From contig CANAWG010000004.1 of assembly GCA_947365245.1 (NCBI GenBank), positions 1 to 64,000 of the forward strand: a DNA stretch of 64,000 bases. Reading direction: 5' to 3'. The stretch is from an uncultured Oscillibacter sp. (GTDB taxonomy: Bacteria; Bacillota; Clostridia; Oscillospirales; Oscillospiraceae). The translations under genes were made by a program, and so were the position numbers. Below, piece by piece: positions 6,767 through 16,988 of the stretch (positions are counted from its first letter, which is position 1; every line of letters starts with the position of its first letter). The notes beneath the pieces are model-generated. The model was given only the letters and a program-made list of their open reading frames with translations, was not told the DNA's origin and searched no databases.

Positions 6767-8239
6767 TCAGCACCGGCCGAAGGCCTCCGTCAGGGCGCGG
6801 ATCTCCTCCGCCAGGGACGTTGTGAGCTGTCCCGGCAGCAGCCGCCAGCGCCAGTTGCCCTCCGCCACGCCGGGGACGTTGAGCCGCGCCTCGCTGCCAA
6901 GGCCCAGGTAGTCCTGCATCTGGGCCACAAACAGCTCCGCCGCGCTGCCCTGTCCGCACCGGAGCAGGGCCCCCACGGCGCCTTTCACGTCGGAGACGCC
7001 CAGGTATGTCCTGACGAAAGAACGCTCCTCCTGGGAGGCGTGGGCGTACCAGCCGGCGGCGGTGTCATTGTCGTGGGTGCCGGTGTAGCAGACGCAGCCG
7101 GGCTGGTAGTGGTGGGGGAGATAGGCGTTGTCCGGGCCGGTGAAGGCGAACTCCAGCACTTTCATCCCCGGCAGACCCGCCTCCTCCCGCAGGCGGTGGA
7201 CCGCGTCGGTGAGGATGCCCAGATCCTCCGCGATATACGCGGCCCCTGGGAACCAGCCGGTGAGCACCCGCAAAAGGTCCATGCCGGGGCCTTTCTCCCA
7301 GGCGCCCTCCTTGGCGCTGGCGGCCCCTGCGGGAACGGCCCAGTAGCTCTCCAGCCCCCGGAAGTGGTCGATGCGCACGGCGTCGAAGAGCTTGTTGGCC
7401 CCGTCCGCCCGGCGGATCCACCAGCCAAAGCCGTCCCGCTTCATGGCCTCCCAGTTGTACAGGGGATTGCCCCAGAGCTGCCCCTCCTCCGAGAAGTAGT
7501 CCGGCGGCACCCCCGCCACCTTGGAGGGGCGGCCCTCCTGATCCAACAGGAACTCCTCCCGCTCCGACCACACGTCGGCGGAGTCCAGGGAGACGTAGAT
7601 GGGCAGATCGCCGATGATCTTCACGCCCTTTTCGTTGGCGTACTCCTTCAGCTCCGTCCACTGGGTAAAGAACCAGTACTGCACGTAGGAGCGGAAAGCC
7701 ACGTCCTCCTGCAGCTCCTGCCGCCAGTACTCCAGCGCCCCGGGGTCGTGGCGGCGCAGGCCCTCGTCCGGCCAGTGGAACCATGCGGCGTTGTCAAAGT
7801 GAATTTTGGCGGCCCGGTACAGCACGTACTCCTTAAGCCAGGGATGCTCCTCCCCGAAGGCCCGGACGGCCTCGTCCCCGCCGCCCCTGGCCCGCTGAAA
7901 GGCCTTGCGCAGCAGCGGTTCCCGCAGCCGGTACAGTGCGTCGTAGTCAATGCGGTCCGAGGGGGGCACCCGGGCCCCCTCCAGGTCGGACTGATCCAGC
8001 AGCCCCTCCGCCGCCAGACGCTCCAGGTCGATCAGCAGCGGGTTGCCCGCGAACGTGGACTCGCTGGTGTAGGGGGAATTGCCCTCCCCGGTGGGGCCGA
8101 TGGGCAGAATCTGCCACCACCGCTGCCCGGCGTCGTGAAGGAAATCCACAAACGCCCGGGCCTCCGCCCCCAGGACGCCTGCGCCGTACTCCCCCGGCAG
8201 GGAAAAGATCGGCAGCAGGATGCCGGCGGAACGCTCCAT
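6767..8239 (-). CDS. malQ: 4-alpha-glucanotransferase (amylomaltase, GH77)
   Basis: 490-aa cytoplasmic enzyme that transfers alpha-1,4-glucan segments between maltodextrins, as in glycogen or maltodextrin use. Length is normal for bacterial GH77. Catalytic residues are visible: nucleophile D291 (VRIDHFRG), acid/base E338 (YIAEDLG) and stabilising D390 (GTHDNDT). The N-terminal LLPIFSLPGEYGAG and NSPYTSESTFAGNP segments are family hallmarks. It is a single-gene unit with its own promoter at 8276-8304 and no maltose transport genes nearby. Confidence 0.95.
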   Translation of the reverse strand: MERSAGILLPIFSLPGEYGAGVLGAEARAFVDFLHDAGQRWWQILPIGPTGEGNSPYTSESTFAGNPLLIDLERLAAEGLLDQSDLEGARVPPSDRIDYDALYRLREPLLRKAFQRARGGGDEAVRAFGEEHPWLKEYVLYRAAKIHFDNAAWFHWPDEGLRRHDPGALEYWRQELQEDVAFRSYVQYWFFTQWTELKEYANEKGVKIIGDLPIYVSLDSADVWSEREEFLLDQEGRPSKVAGVPPDYFSEEGQLWGNPLYNWEAMKRDGFGWWIRRADGANKLFDAVRIDHFRGLESYWAVPAGAASAKEGAWEKGPGMDLLRVLTGWFPGAAYIAEDLGILTDAVHRLREEAGLPGMKVLEFAFTGPDNAYLPHHYQPGCVCYTGTHDNDTAAGWYAHASQEERSFVRTYLGVSDVKGAVGALLRCGQGSAAELFVAQMQDYLGLGSEARLNVPGVAEGNWRWRLLPGQLTTSLAEEIRALTEAFGRC

Positions 8240-8275
8240 GAGACCATCTCCTCTTCTCCGATTCAGTCGCCCTCT

Positions 8276-8304
8276 ATTTTAGGGGGAGGGCGGGCGGCTG
8301 TCAA
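8276..8304 (-). promoter_or_regulatory. malQ promoter
   Basis: On the minus strand: TTGACA, 17-bp spacer, TAAAAT. It ends about 37 bases before the malQ start. The 8240-8544 gap otherwise holds only this promoter, the hydrogenase promoter and a Rex-like site. Confidence 0.75.
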
Positions 8305-8429
8305 GCCGGTTTTTTCCGCGGCCCGGCTCCGGCGGCGCTGTCACGCTTTTGAGGCGTTTTCCCATCCCGACCCCCAGGGGGGAGGAGTTAAACGTTTTTC
8401 TGACAAATCTGTGTAATTTTAACAAGAAG

Positions 8430-8447
8430 TTGTGGAAATTTTAACGG
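8430..8447. promoter_or_regulatory. Rex-like operator upstream of the hydrogenase operon
   Basis: TTGTGGAAATTTTAACGG matches the Rex consensus TTGTTAANNNNTTAACAA at 10 of 14 defined positions, and a further half site TTAACAA lies just upstream. It sits 26 bases ahead of the -35 box. Rex senses the NADH/NAD+ ratio and often controls hydrogenases in clostridia, so the site makes biological sense, but the match is partial. Confidence 0.4.
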
Positions 8448-8472
8448 GACTTTGACTAAAATATAACTTTTA

Positions 8473-8501
8473 TTGACATTTTCAACGGCTGGGTTCATAA
8501 T
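8473..8501 (+). promoter_or_regulatory. hydrogenase operon promoter
   Basis: TTGACA (8473-8478), 17 bases, CATAAT (8496-8501), in an unusually AT-rich stretch for this genome. The start codon follows 43 bases later behind GGAAAG. Confidence 0.75.
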
Positions 8502-8544
8502 TTTATTTGGGTGACCAAACAAACTTTTGGAAAGAAGTGACACT

Positions 8545-10383
8545 ATGAGCAGACTGGAAGTGAAGACTCCGGGCCAGGCCCAGGCAGTGGTGGAGCAGCT
8601 GTACCGGAACATGGAGCGGCGGATCGCCGCCAGCCCGCCGGGTCTGTGCCCCGTGGACATGGCGCTGAACTTTCTGGATCTGTGCCGTGCCCAGACCTGC
8701 GGCAAGTGCGTGCCCTGCCGGGTGGGGCTGACCCAGCTCAGCAACATGATCCGGGAGGTGCTGGACGGCGAGCCCAGCATCAAGATCCTGGAGCGCATCG
8801 AGGGCACCGCCCAGGTGATCGTGGACACCGCCGACTGCGCCATCGGCATTGACGCGGCCAATTTGGTGCTCATGGGACTGCGGGGCTTCCGGGACGACTA
8901 TGAGGAGCACATCCTCCACCACCGGTGTCTGGGGAGCCTCAAGAACCCCGTGCCCTGCGTGGCCCTGTGCCCCGCGGGGGTGGACATCCCCGGCTACATC
9001 GCCCTGATCAGCGAGGGCCGCTGCGACGACGCGGTGCGCCTGATCCGCAAGGACAATCCTTTCCCCACCGCCTGCGCCTACATCTGCGAGCACCCCTGCG
9101 AGGCCCGGTGCCGCCGGAACATGGTGGACGACGCGCTGAACATCCGCGGCCTCAAGCGCTACGCCGTGGACCACGCCGGGGACGTGCCCCAGCCCCAGCC
9201 CGCCCCCGCCACCGGCAAGTCCGTGGCCATCGTGGGCGGCGGCCCCGGCGGCCTCTCCGCCGCCTACTACCTGGCCCTCATGGGCCACAGGGTCACGGTG
9301 TACGAAAAGCAGCACCAGCTGGGCGGCATGATGCGCTACGGCATCCCCAGCTACCGTCTGCCCCGGGAGAAGCTGGACGCGGAGATCGCCTCCATTTTGT
9401 CCCTGGGCATCGAGGTCCACACCGGCGTGGACGTGGGCGTGGACGTGACCTTTGACGAGCTGAAGCAGCAGTACGACAGCCTGTATCTCTCCATCGGCGC
9501 CCACACGGACAAGAAGACCGGCATCGAGGGGGAGGACAGCCTGGGAGTGGTCTCCGCCGTGGAGCTGCTGCGCCACATCGGCGACGACGAGATGCCCGAC
9601 TTCTCCGGGCAGAATGTCGTCGTCATCGGCGGCGGAAACGTGGCCATGGACGTGACCCGCTCCGCCATTCGTCTGGGAGCGGAGAAGGTGACCTGCGTCT
9701 ACCGCCGCCGCCAGGAGGACATGACCGCTCAGATGGAGGAGGTGGAGGGCGCCATCGCCGAGGGCGCGGAGGTGCTGACCCTCCAGGCCCCCCTGCGGAT
9801 CGAGGCCGACGAGCACGGCCACGTGGCGGCGCTCTGGACCCAGCCCCAGATCATCGGCGAGATGGACAAGGCCGGCCGGCCCCGTCCCGGCACCGCCTCC
9901 GTGGAGCCCCTGCGGATTCCGGCCAACACCATCATCGTGGCCATCGGTCAGGGCATTGAGACCCGGGGCCTGGAGCAGAGCGGCATCAAGATCCAGCGGG
10001 GCGGCGCACTGCTGGCCAACTCCAGCACCCAGCTGCCGGACATGGTGGGCGTCTTCGCCGGGGGCGACTGCGTGACAGGCCCCGCCACCGTCATCCGGGC
10101 CATCGCCGCCGGCAAGGCCGCCGCCGCCAACATCGACGAGTACCTGGGCTTCAACCATGAGATTGAGGCGGAGGTGACGGTGCCCACGCCCCGGTGCACG
10201 GACCTCCGGCCCCGGGGCCGGGTCAACGCCACCGAGCGGGACGCCTGCGAACGCAAGGCGGACTTCCAGTGCATCGAGTGCGGCATGACCGACGAGGAGG
10301 CCGGCCAGGAGTCCTCCCGGTGCCTGCGGTGCGACCACTTCGGGTATGGAAACTTCAAGGGAGGACGTGTGGAAAAATGGTAA
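8545..10383 (+). CDS. NuoF/GltD-type FAD and NAD(P)-dependent oxidoreductase, hydrogenase partner subunit
   Basis: 612-aa iron-sulfur flavoprotein that probably passes electrons between NAD(P)H and the hydrogenase encoded next. Residues 1-115 resemble the C-terminal 4Fe-4S domain of NuoF (C52, C55 and C58 in TCGKCVPC, then C98), but the FMN/NADH domain of NuoF is absent. Residues 125-210 match the GltD/dihydropyrimidine-dehydrogenase cysteine domain (CEHPCEARC at 181-189). A GltD-like FAD domain follows (GGGPGG at 231-236) and an NAD(P) domain (VVVIGGGNVAMD). The C-terminus adds CIECG...CLRCDHFG, a further cysteine cluster. The gene overlaps hydA by 7 bases. Whether the enzyme bifurcates electrons to ferredoxin is an inference only. 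Confidence 0.85.
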   Translation: MSRLEVKTPGQAQAVVEQLYRNMERRIAASPPGLCPVDMALNFLDLCRAQTCGKCVPCRVGLTQLSNMIREVLDGEPSIKILERIEGTAQVIVDTADCAIGIDAANLVLMGLRGFRDDYEEHILHHRCLGSLKNPVPCVALCPAGVDIPGYIALISEGRCDDAVRLIRKDNPFPTACAYICEHPCEARCRRNMVDDALNIRGLKRYAVDHAGDVPQPQPAPATGKSVAIVGGGPGGLSAAYYLALMGHRVTVYEKQHQLGGMMRYGIPSYRLPREKLDAEIASILSLGIEVHTGVDVGVDVTFDELKQQYDSLYLSIGAHTDKKTGIEGEDSLGVVSAVELLRHIGDDEMPDFSGQNVVVIGGGNVAMDVTRSAIRLGAEKVTCVYRRRQEDMTAQMEEVEGAIAEGAEVLTLQAPLRIEADEHGHVAALWTQPQIIGEMDKAGRPRPGTASVEPLRIPANTIIVAIGQGIETRGLEQSGIKIQRGGALLANSSTQLPDMVGVFAGGDCVTGPATVIRAIAAGKAAAANIDEYLGFNHEIEAEVTVPTPRCTDLRPRGRVNATERDACERKADFQCIECGMTDEEAGQESSRCLRCDHFGYGNFKGGRVEKW

Positions 10384-12086
10384 ACTTCACAATCAACGGG
10401 CGGGTCCTCACCGCCTCCAAGGGCACCACCATTCTGGCCGCCGCGGAAAAGGCGGGCATCCCCATCCCCCACCTGTGCTTTTTGAAGGACATCAACGAGA
10501 TCGCCGCCTGCCGAATGTGCATGGTGGAGGTGGAGGGCACGGAGCGGCTGGTGCCCGCCTGCAACACGGAGATCCTGGAGGGCATGGTGATCCAGACCAA
10601 CTCCCCCCGGGTGCGGGAGGCCCGCAAGACAAATCTGCGGCTGATCCTCTCCCAGCACAACTCCAACTGCACGGTGTGCGTCCGCAGCGGCAACTGCGAG
10701 CTCCAGAAGCTCTCCCACGACCTGAACATCCACTACCAGCCCTACGAGGTGCAGCCGGAGCGGGCCCGTCTGGACCTGAGCGTCCCCATCGTGCGGGAGG
10801 CCAGCAAGTGCGTCAAGTGCATGCGCTGCGTCCAGGTGTGCGACAAGATCCAGGGGATGCACATCTGGGACGTGTCCGGCACCGGCTCCCGCACCACGGT
10901 GGACGTGAGCTACAACCGCTACCTCAAGAACACGGACTGCACGTTCTGCGGCCAGTGCGTCACCCACTGCCCCACCGGCGCCCTGACGGTCCGGGACGAC
11001 ACCAACAAGGTCTTCTGGGCCCTGGCGGACCCCGAGGTCACCACGGTGGTCCAGGTGGCCCCGGCGGTGCGGGTGGCCTGGGCGGAGTCCTTTGGCCTGC
11101 CCCCCAAGCAGGCCACCGCCGGCCGCATGGTGGCGGCGCTGAAGCGCATCGGCTTTGACTACGTGTTTGACACCAACTTCGCCGCGGACCTGACCATCAT
11201 GGAGGAGGGCAGTGAGTTCGTCGAGCGGTTCACCCACCGGGGGCGGCACCGCTGGCCCATGTTCACCTCCTGCTGCCCCGGCTGGGTGAAGTTCCTCAAG
11301 ACCCAGTATCCCGCCTACGCGGAGCACCTGTCCACCGCCAAGTCCCCCCAGCAGATGTTCGGCGCGGTGGCCAAGAGCTACTTTGCCGAGAAGATGGGCC
11401 TGGACCCCCACAAGGTGTTTGTGGTGTCCATCATGCCCTGCTCCGCCAAAAAGGCGGAGTGCGAGCTGCCGGGGATGAACGACGCCTGCGGCGACCCGGA
11501 CGTGGACGCCGTGCTGACCACCCGGGAGATGTGCAGGCTCTTCCGCAGCGACTGCATCGTCCCCGCGGACCTGGAGGATGCGGAGTTTGACAGCCCCCTG
11601 GGCACCGGCACCGGCGCGGCGGTGATCTTCGGCGCCACCGGCGGCGTCATGGACGCGGCCCTGCGCAGCGCCTACTACCTGGTGACCGGCAAGAATCCGG
11701 ATCCCGACGCGTTCCAGGCCGTCCGGGGCACCAAGCCCTGGCGGGAGGCCACCTTCAACATCCCCGGCGCGGGGGACGTGCGGGTGGCGGCGGTCAGCGG
11801 CCTGGCCAACACCCGGCACCTGATGGAGGCCATCGACAGCGGCGACGCCGAGTACGACTTCGTGGAGGTCATGGCCTGCCCCGGCGGCTGCGCCGGCGGC
11901 GGCGGACAGCCCATCCACGAGGGTATGGAGATGGCGGCCTCCAGAGGCGACAAGCTCTGGAAGCTGGACGCCAAGTCTGAGCTCCGCTTCTCCCACGAGA
12001 ACCCGGACGTCCAGGCGCTGTACCGGGCCTATCTGAAAGCACCCCTCAGCGAGCGGGCCCACCACCTGCTGCACACCAAGGACTGA
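10377..12086 (+). CDS. hydA: [FeFe] hydrogenase, group A
   Basis: 569-aa hydrogenase making or using H2 in the cytoplasm. The N-terminal 2Fe-2S domain uses C34, C45, C48 and C62. A His-Cys cluster segment lies at 94-107 (HNSNCTVCVRSGNC). Two 4Fe-4S sites follow at C145-C155 (CVKCMRCVQVC) and C188-C198 (CTFCGQCVTHC). The H-cluster motifs are complete: TSCCPGW at 297-303, MPCSAKKAE at 353-361 and ACPGGCAGGGGQP at 500-512. The short C-terminus is typical of hydrogenases that work with NAD(P)H subunits. Maturases HydE/F/G are not in the window. Confidence 0.96.
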   Translation: MVNFTINGRVLTASKGTTILAAAEKAGIPIPHLCFLKDINEIAACRMCMVEVEGTERLVPACNTEILEGMVIQTNSPRVREARKTNLRLILSQHNSNCTVCVRSGNCELQKLSHDLNIHYQPYEVQPERARLDLSVPIVREASKCVKCMRCVQVCDKIQGMHIWDVSGTGSRTTVDVSYNRYLKNTDCTFCGQCVTHCPTGALTVRDDTNKVFWALADPEVTTVVQVAPAVRVAWAESFGLPPKQATAGRMVAALKRIGFDYVFDTNFAADLTIMEEGSEFVERFTHRGRHRWPMFTSCCPGWVKFLKTQYPAYAEHLSTAKSPQQMFGAVAKSYFAEKMGLDPHKVFVVSIMPCSAKKAECELPGMNDACGDPDVDAVLTTREMCRLFRSDCIVPADLEDAEFDSPLGTGTGAAVIFGATGGVMDAALRSAYYLVTGKNPDPDAFQAVRGTKPWREATFNIPGAGDVRVAAVSGLANTRHLMEAIDSGDAEYDFVEVMACPGGCAGGGGQPIHEGMEMAASRGDKLWKLDAKSELRFSHENPDVQALYRAYLKAPLSERAHHLLHTKD

Positions 12087-12096
12087 GGATCGAACG

Positions 12097-12131
12097 AATC
12101 CCGCGCCGCCTCCGGGCGGCGCGGGATTTTC
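12097..12131 (+). terminator. hydrogenase operon terminator
   Basis: A 14-bp stem AATCCCGCGCCGCC/GGGCGGCGCGGGATT with a short loop and four T, 10 bases after the hydA stop. Confidence 0.85.
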
Positions 12132-12196
12132 AATAATTTGAGGCGGCGGCGCATATACTGGTGCTATCCTATCCTATTCAAGAGAGGAGACGTGCC

Positions 12197-12841
12197 ATGG
12201 AGGCCCATTACCCCTTTACCCTGCCGCCCCTGCCCTACGGCTACGACGCGCTGCTGCCGGAGCTGGACGAGCGGACGCTGCACTTCCACCACGACAAGCA
12301 CTTCGCCGCCTATGTGGACAATCTCAACGATCTTCTGAAGGACCGCTCGGAATACCAGAGCTGGTCTCTGGAGCGGCTGATCCAGAACTGGCCGGCCCTG
12401 CCGGAGGACATCCGCCAGGGCGTACGGAACAACGCCGGCGGCGTGTACAGTCACGATCTCTACTTTAAGACGATGCGCCCCACGCCGGCCTCGACCCCCG
12501 GCGGGGCCCTTCTGCGGGCCATTGACCGGGACTTCGGGGACCTCCAGGGGCTGAAAGCCGCCCTGCGGACCGCCGCCCTGGGGCAGTTCGGCTCCGGCTG
12601 GGCCTGGCTGGTGACGGACGGGGACGGGCAGCTCTCCGTCCGCAAGACCCCCAATCAGGACATCCCTCTGCCCCTGACGCCCCTGCTGGGGTGCGACGTG
12701 TGGGAGCACGCCTACTATTTGCTCTACCAGAACCGGCGGGGGGAGTACTTCGAGGCCTGGTGGCGGCTGGTGGACTGGCCGGAGCTCACCCGGCGGTATG
12801 AGGAGCTGACATCCCCCAGGACCCAGTATCCCACCCCCTGA
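12197..12841 (+). CDS. superoxide dismutase, Mn/Fe family (Mn-type features)
   Basis: 214-aa Fe/Mn superoxide dismutase, which turns superoxide into H2O2 and O2. All four metal ligands are present: H31, H86, D167 and H171 (DVWEHAYY). Second-shell residues lean towards the Mn type: the Fe-type Gln near residue 81 is Gly here (NNAGGVYSH), while NQD at 153-155 supplies the Gln used by Mn enzymes. The usual NHxxYW motif reads SHDLYF, a divergent active-site wall. The start at 12197 follows AGAGGAG. A superoxide dismutase in a strict anaerobe fits the nearby rubrerythrin as oxygen defence. Confidence 0.9.
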   Translation: MEAHYPFTLPPLPYGYDALLPELDERTLHFHHDKHFAAYVDNLNDLLKDRSEYQSWSLERLIQNWPALPEDIRQGVRNNAGGVYSHDLYFKTMRPTPASTPGGALLRAIDRDFGDLQGLKAALRTAALGQFGSGWAWLVTDGDGQLSVRKTPNQDIPLPLTPLLGCDVWEHAYYLLYQNRRGEYFEAWWRLVDWPELTRRYEELTSPRTQYPTP

Positions 12842-12848
12842 CGGCGGC

Positions 12849-12877
12849 TTGACAAGGCGGCGCTTTTTTGGTATAAA
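12849..12877 (+). promoter_or_regulatory. glpK promoter
   Basis: Consensus TTGACA (12849-12854), 17 bases, TATAAA (12872-12877). It begins only 8 bases after the superoxide dismutase stop. Confidence 0.85.
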
Positions 12878-12894
12878 AATAGAGAGATGAACGG

Positions 12895-12940
12895 GAGCAG
12901 GACGGACCAAAAAGCCGTTCTGCTCCTCTGTTCTTTTTTT
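12895..12940 (+). terminator. terminator inside the glpK leader (attenuator)
   Basis: An 11-bp stem GAGCAGGACGG/CCGTTCTGCTC with a 9-base loop, followed by CTCTGTTCTTTTTTT. It lies between the promoter and the glpK start, about 10 bases into the transcript, so it would stop transcription before the gene unless antiterminated. In Bacillus subtilis glp leaders are controlled this way by GlpP; no GlpP gene is visible here. Confidence 0.8.
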
Positions 12941-12965
12941 GAGAAAATGGAGAGGGGGGCCCGCC

Positions 12966-14453
12966 GTGAGACAGTACGTCGCCGCGTTGGACCAGGGGAC
13001 CACCAGCAGCCGCTGTGTCCTCTTCGACCGGGAGCAGAACATTGTGGGCATGGCGCAAAAGGAGTTTACCCAAATTTACCCCCAGCCGGGCTGGGTGGAG
13101 CACGACCCCATGGAGATCTACTCCAGCCAGTACGGCGTGCTGAACGAGGCGCTGGCCCAGAGCGGCGTCCCGGCGGCGGAGGTGGCGGGCATCGGCATCA
13201 CCAACCAGCGGGAGACCACCGTGGTCTGGGACCGGAAGACCGGGCGGCCGGTGTGCAACGCCATCGTGTGGCAGTGCCGCCGTACGGCGCCGCTGTGCGA
13301 GGAGCTGAAGCGGGACGCGGAGTTCGCGGGCTATGTGCAAAGCCGCACAGGCCTTTTGATCGACGCCTACTTCTCCGCCACCAAGATCCGCTGGATCCTG
13401 GACCACGTGCCGGACGCCCGCCGCCGGGCGGAGGAGGGGGAGCTGCTCTTCGGCACCGTGGACAGCTGGCTTATATGGAAGCTCACCGGCGGCAAGGTCC
13501 ACGTCACGGACCGCACCAACGCCAGCCGCACCATGCTCTACGACATTGAAAACCTCCGCTGGGACCAGGAGATCTGCCGCCGTCTGGACATTCCCATGGC
13601 CATGCTGCCGGAGGTCCGCTCCTCCAGCGAGGTCTACGGCACGGTGAACATCCAGGGGGTGGAGGTGCCTATCGCCGGCATCGCCGGGGACCAGCAGGCG
13701 GCCCTCTTCGGCCAGGCCTGCTTCGAGGCCGGGGAGGCCAAGAACACCTACGGCACCGGCTGCTTTTTGCTGATGAACACCGGGGAAAAGCTGGTCCGCA
13801 GCCGCAGCGGCCTTGTGACCACCATTGCCGCCGGGGTGGGGGAGAACGTCCGGTACGCCCTGGAGGGCAGCGTGTTCGTGGGCGGGGCGGTGGTCCAGTG
13901 GCTCCGGGACGAGCTGCACCTGATCACCGAGGCCGCCGACAGTGAGTACTTCGCCCGAAAGGTGCCCGACAGCGGCGGCGTATACGTGGTGCCCGCTTTC
14001 ACCGGCCTGGGGGCGCCCCACTGGGATATGTACGCCCGGGGGGCCATTCTGGGCCTGACCCGGGGGACGGGCCGGGACCACATCATCCGGGCGGCGCTGG
14101 AGTCCATCGCCTACCAGACCGCCGACGTGCTCTCCGCCATGGAGGAGGACACCGGCATCCGCCTCAGGGAGCTGCGGGTGGACGGCGGCGCCAGCGCGAA
14201 TGACTTCCTGATGGAGTTCCAGGCGGACGTGGTGGGCCGGGCCATTCTCCGCCCCGTGGTGCGGGAGACCACCGCCCTGGGGGCGGCGTATCTGGCGGGC
14301 CTGGCCGCCGGCGTCTGGCACAGCCTGGAGGAGATCCGGGGCCAGTGGACGCTGGACCGCCGCTTCGACCCCGCCGTCTCCCAGGAGGAGCGGCAGCGGA
14401 TGCGGCGGGGCTGGACCCGGGCCGTGGAGCGGGCCAAGGGCTGGGAGAAATAA
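12966..14453 (+). CDS. glpK: glycerol kinase
   Basis: 495-aa FGGY-family kinase that phosphorylates glycerol to glycerol 3-phosphate. The N-terminal phosphate-binding segment [10 protein letters not shown] starts at residue 7. Substrate motifs [10 protein letters not shown] and [13 protein letters not shown] are present, and length equals the usual 495-505 aa. The start is a GTG at 12966, chosen because GAGAGGGGGG lies 6 bases before it. No glycerol facilitator or glpD adjoins it. A malic enzyme gene follows 57 bases later. Confidence 0.95.
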   Translation: MRQYVAALDQGTTSSRCVLFDREQNIVGMAQKEFTQIYPQPGWVEHDPMEIYSSQYGVLNEALAQSGVPAAEVAGIGITNQRETTVVWDRKTGRPVCNAIVWQCRRTAPLCEELKRDAEFAGYVQSRTGLLIDAYFSATKIRWILDHVPDARRRAEEGELLFGTVDSWLIWKLTGGKVHVTDRTNASRTMLYDIENLRWDQEICRRLDIPMAMLPEVRSSSEVYGTVNIQGVEVPIAGIAGDQQAALFGQACFEAGEAKNTYGTGCFLLMNTGEKLVRSRSGLVTTIAAGVGENVRYALEGSVFVGGAVVQWLRDELHLITEAADSEYFARKVPDSGGVYVVPAFTGLGAPHWDMYARGAILGLTRGTGRDHIIRAALESIAYQTADVLSAMEEDTGIRLRELRVDGGASANDFLMEFQADVVGRAILRPVVRETTALGAAYLAGLAAGVWHSLEEIRGQWTLDRRFDPAVSQEERQRMRRGWTRAVERAKGWEK

Positions 14454-14510
14454 AAAGCAAGATATCGCCGGGGGAGCGCCCCGGCGGGGAGTAAAGTGAG
14501 GTAACAGAGT

Positions 14511-15683
<1,173 letters not shown>

Positions 15684-15713
15684 GTGAAACAAATGCAGAA
15701 AGGAAAGATTGTT

Positions 15714-16988
15714 ATGACTGCCTATACAAAGATGACCCCCGCGGAGCGGGAAGCGGAGTACGCCCGTCTTCAGGAGGAGTTCGAGACCCTGAAAGCCCGG
15801 GGGCTGAAGCTGAATATCGCCCGGGGCAAGCCCGGCAGGCAGCAGCTGGACATGGTATCCGATATTTTCCAGCTGATGCAGCGCCCGGAGGACTATGTGT
15901 CCGACGGCATCGACGTGCGCAACTACGGCGAGCTCCGGGGCCTGCCCGCCGCCCAGCGGCTGTTCGCGGATATCCTGGGCTGCAGGCCGGAGCAGGTGTT
16001 CGTGGGCGGCAGCGCCAGCCTGCAGCTGATGTACGACACCATCTCCAAGGCTTTTACCCACGGCCTGCTCCACAGCCCCCGGCCCTGGTGCAGGGAGGAG
16101 ACGGTGAAGTGGCTCTGCCCCGCCCCCGGCTATGACCGCCACTTCAAGATTACGGAGAGCTTCGGCTGTGAGCTTGTCACCATCCCCATGACCGACGACG
16201 GCCCGGACATGGACGCCGTGGAAGCGGCGGTGAAGGACCCCGCCGTCAAGGGCATCTGGTGCGTGCCCAAGTTCTCCAACCCCGACGGCATCATCTACTC
16301 GGAGGAGACCGTCCGCCGCATGGCGGCCCTGCGGCCCGCCGCCCCGGACTTCCTGGTTATGTGGGACAACACCTACAGCCTTCACGAGTTCGAGGGGGAG
16401 CACGAGGACTTCCCGGACATCCTGTCCCTCTGCGAGGCGGCGGGGAATCCCGACATGGTCTTTGAGTTTGCCTCCACCTCCAAGATCACACTGCCCGGCG
16501 GGGGCATCAGCTGCTTTGCCTGCTCTGAGGCCAACATGGCCCACATGGAAAAGCTCCTCACCGTCCAGCTCATCAGCTTCGACAAGGTGAACCAGCAGCG
16601 CCACGTCCTCTACCTCAAGGACAAGGCCCACACCCTGGAGCTGATGAAGAAGCACGCCGCCATCATGGGGCCCAAGTTCCGCTGCGTGGTGGACACGCTG
16701 GACCGGGAGATCGCCCCGCTGGACATCGCCTCCTGGCGGCGGCCAAAGGGGGGATACTTCGTCTCCCTGAACGCCATGCCCGGCACGGCCAGGCGCACGC
16801 TGGCCCTGTGCAGGGAGGCCGGCGTCACCATGACCGGCGCCGGGGCCACGTTCCCCTACGGCAAGGACCCCCAGGACAGCAACATCCGCATCGCGCCCTC
16901 CCTGCCTCCCGTGGAGGAGCTGGAACAGGCCATGGCGGTGTTCTGCGTGTGCCTCCGGATGGCGGCGCTGGAGACCTTAGGCGTATGA
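15714..16988 (+). CDS. PLP-dependent aminotransferase (PF12897-type, aspartate aminotransferase-like)
   Basis: 424-aa fold-type I aminotransferase. The early segment LNIARGKPGRQQLD is the hallmark of the bacterial Asp_aminotransf (PF12897) group. The pyridine-ring aspartate and aromatic contact lie in MWDNTYSLHEF, and the PLP-lysine in FASTSKITLPGGGIS. The C-terminal FPYGKDPQDSNIRIAPS holds the carboxylate-binding Arg. The start at 15714 follows AGAAAGGAA; an in-frame upstream start lacks a ribosome site. The amino acid substrate is not certain; next to malic enzyme an aspartate/oxaloacetate role is plausible. Confidence 0.85.
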   Translation: MTAYTKMTPAEREAEYARLQEEFETLKARGLKLNIARGKPGRQQLDMVSDIFQLMQRPEDYVSDGIDVRNYGELRGLPAAQRLFADILGCRPEQVFVGGSASLQLMYDTISKAFTHGLLHSPRPWCREETVKWLCPAPGYDRHFKITESFGCELVTIPMTDDGPDMDAVEAAVKDPAVKGIWCVPKFSNPDGIIYSEETVRRMAALRPAAPDFLVMWDNTYSLHEFEGEHEDFPDILSLCEAAGNPDMVFEFASTSKITLPGGGISCFACSEANMAHMEKLLTVQLISFDKVNQQRHVLYLKDKAHTLELMKKHAAIMGPKFRCVVDTLDREIAPLDIASWRRPKGGYFVSLNAMPGTARRTLALCREAGVTMTGAGATFPYGKDPQDSNIRIAPSLPPVEELEQAMAVFCVCLRMAALETLGV

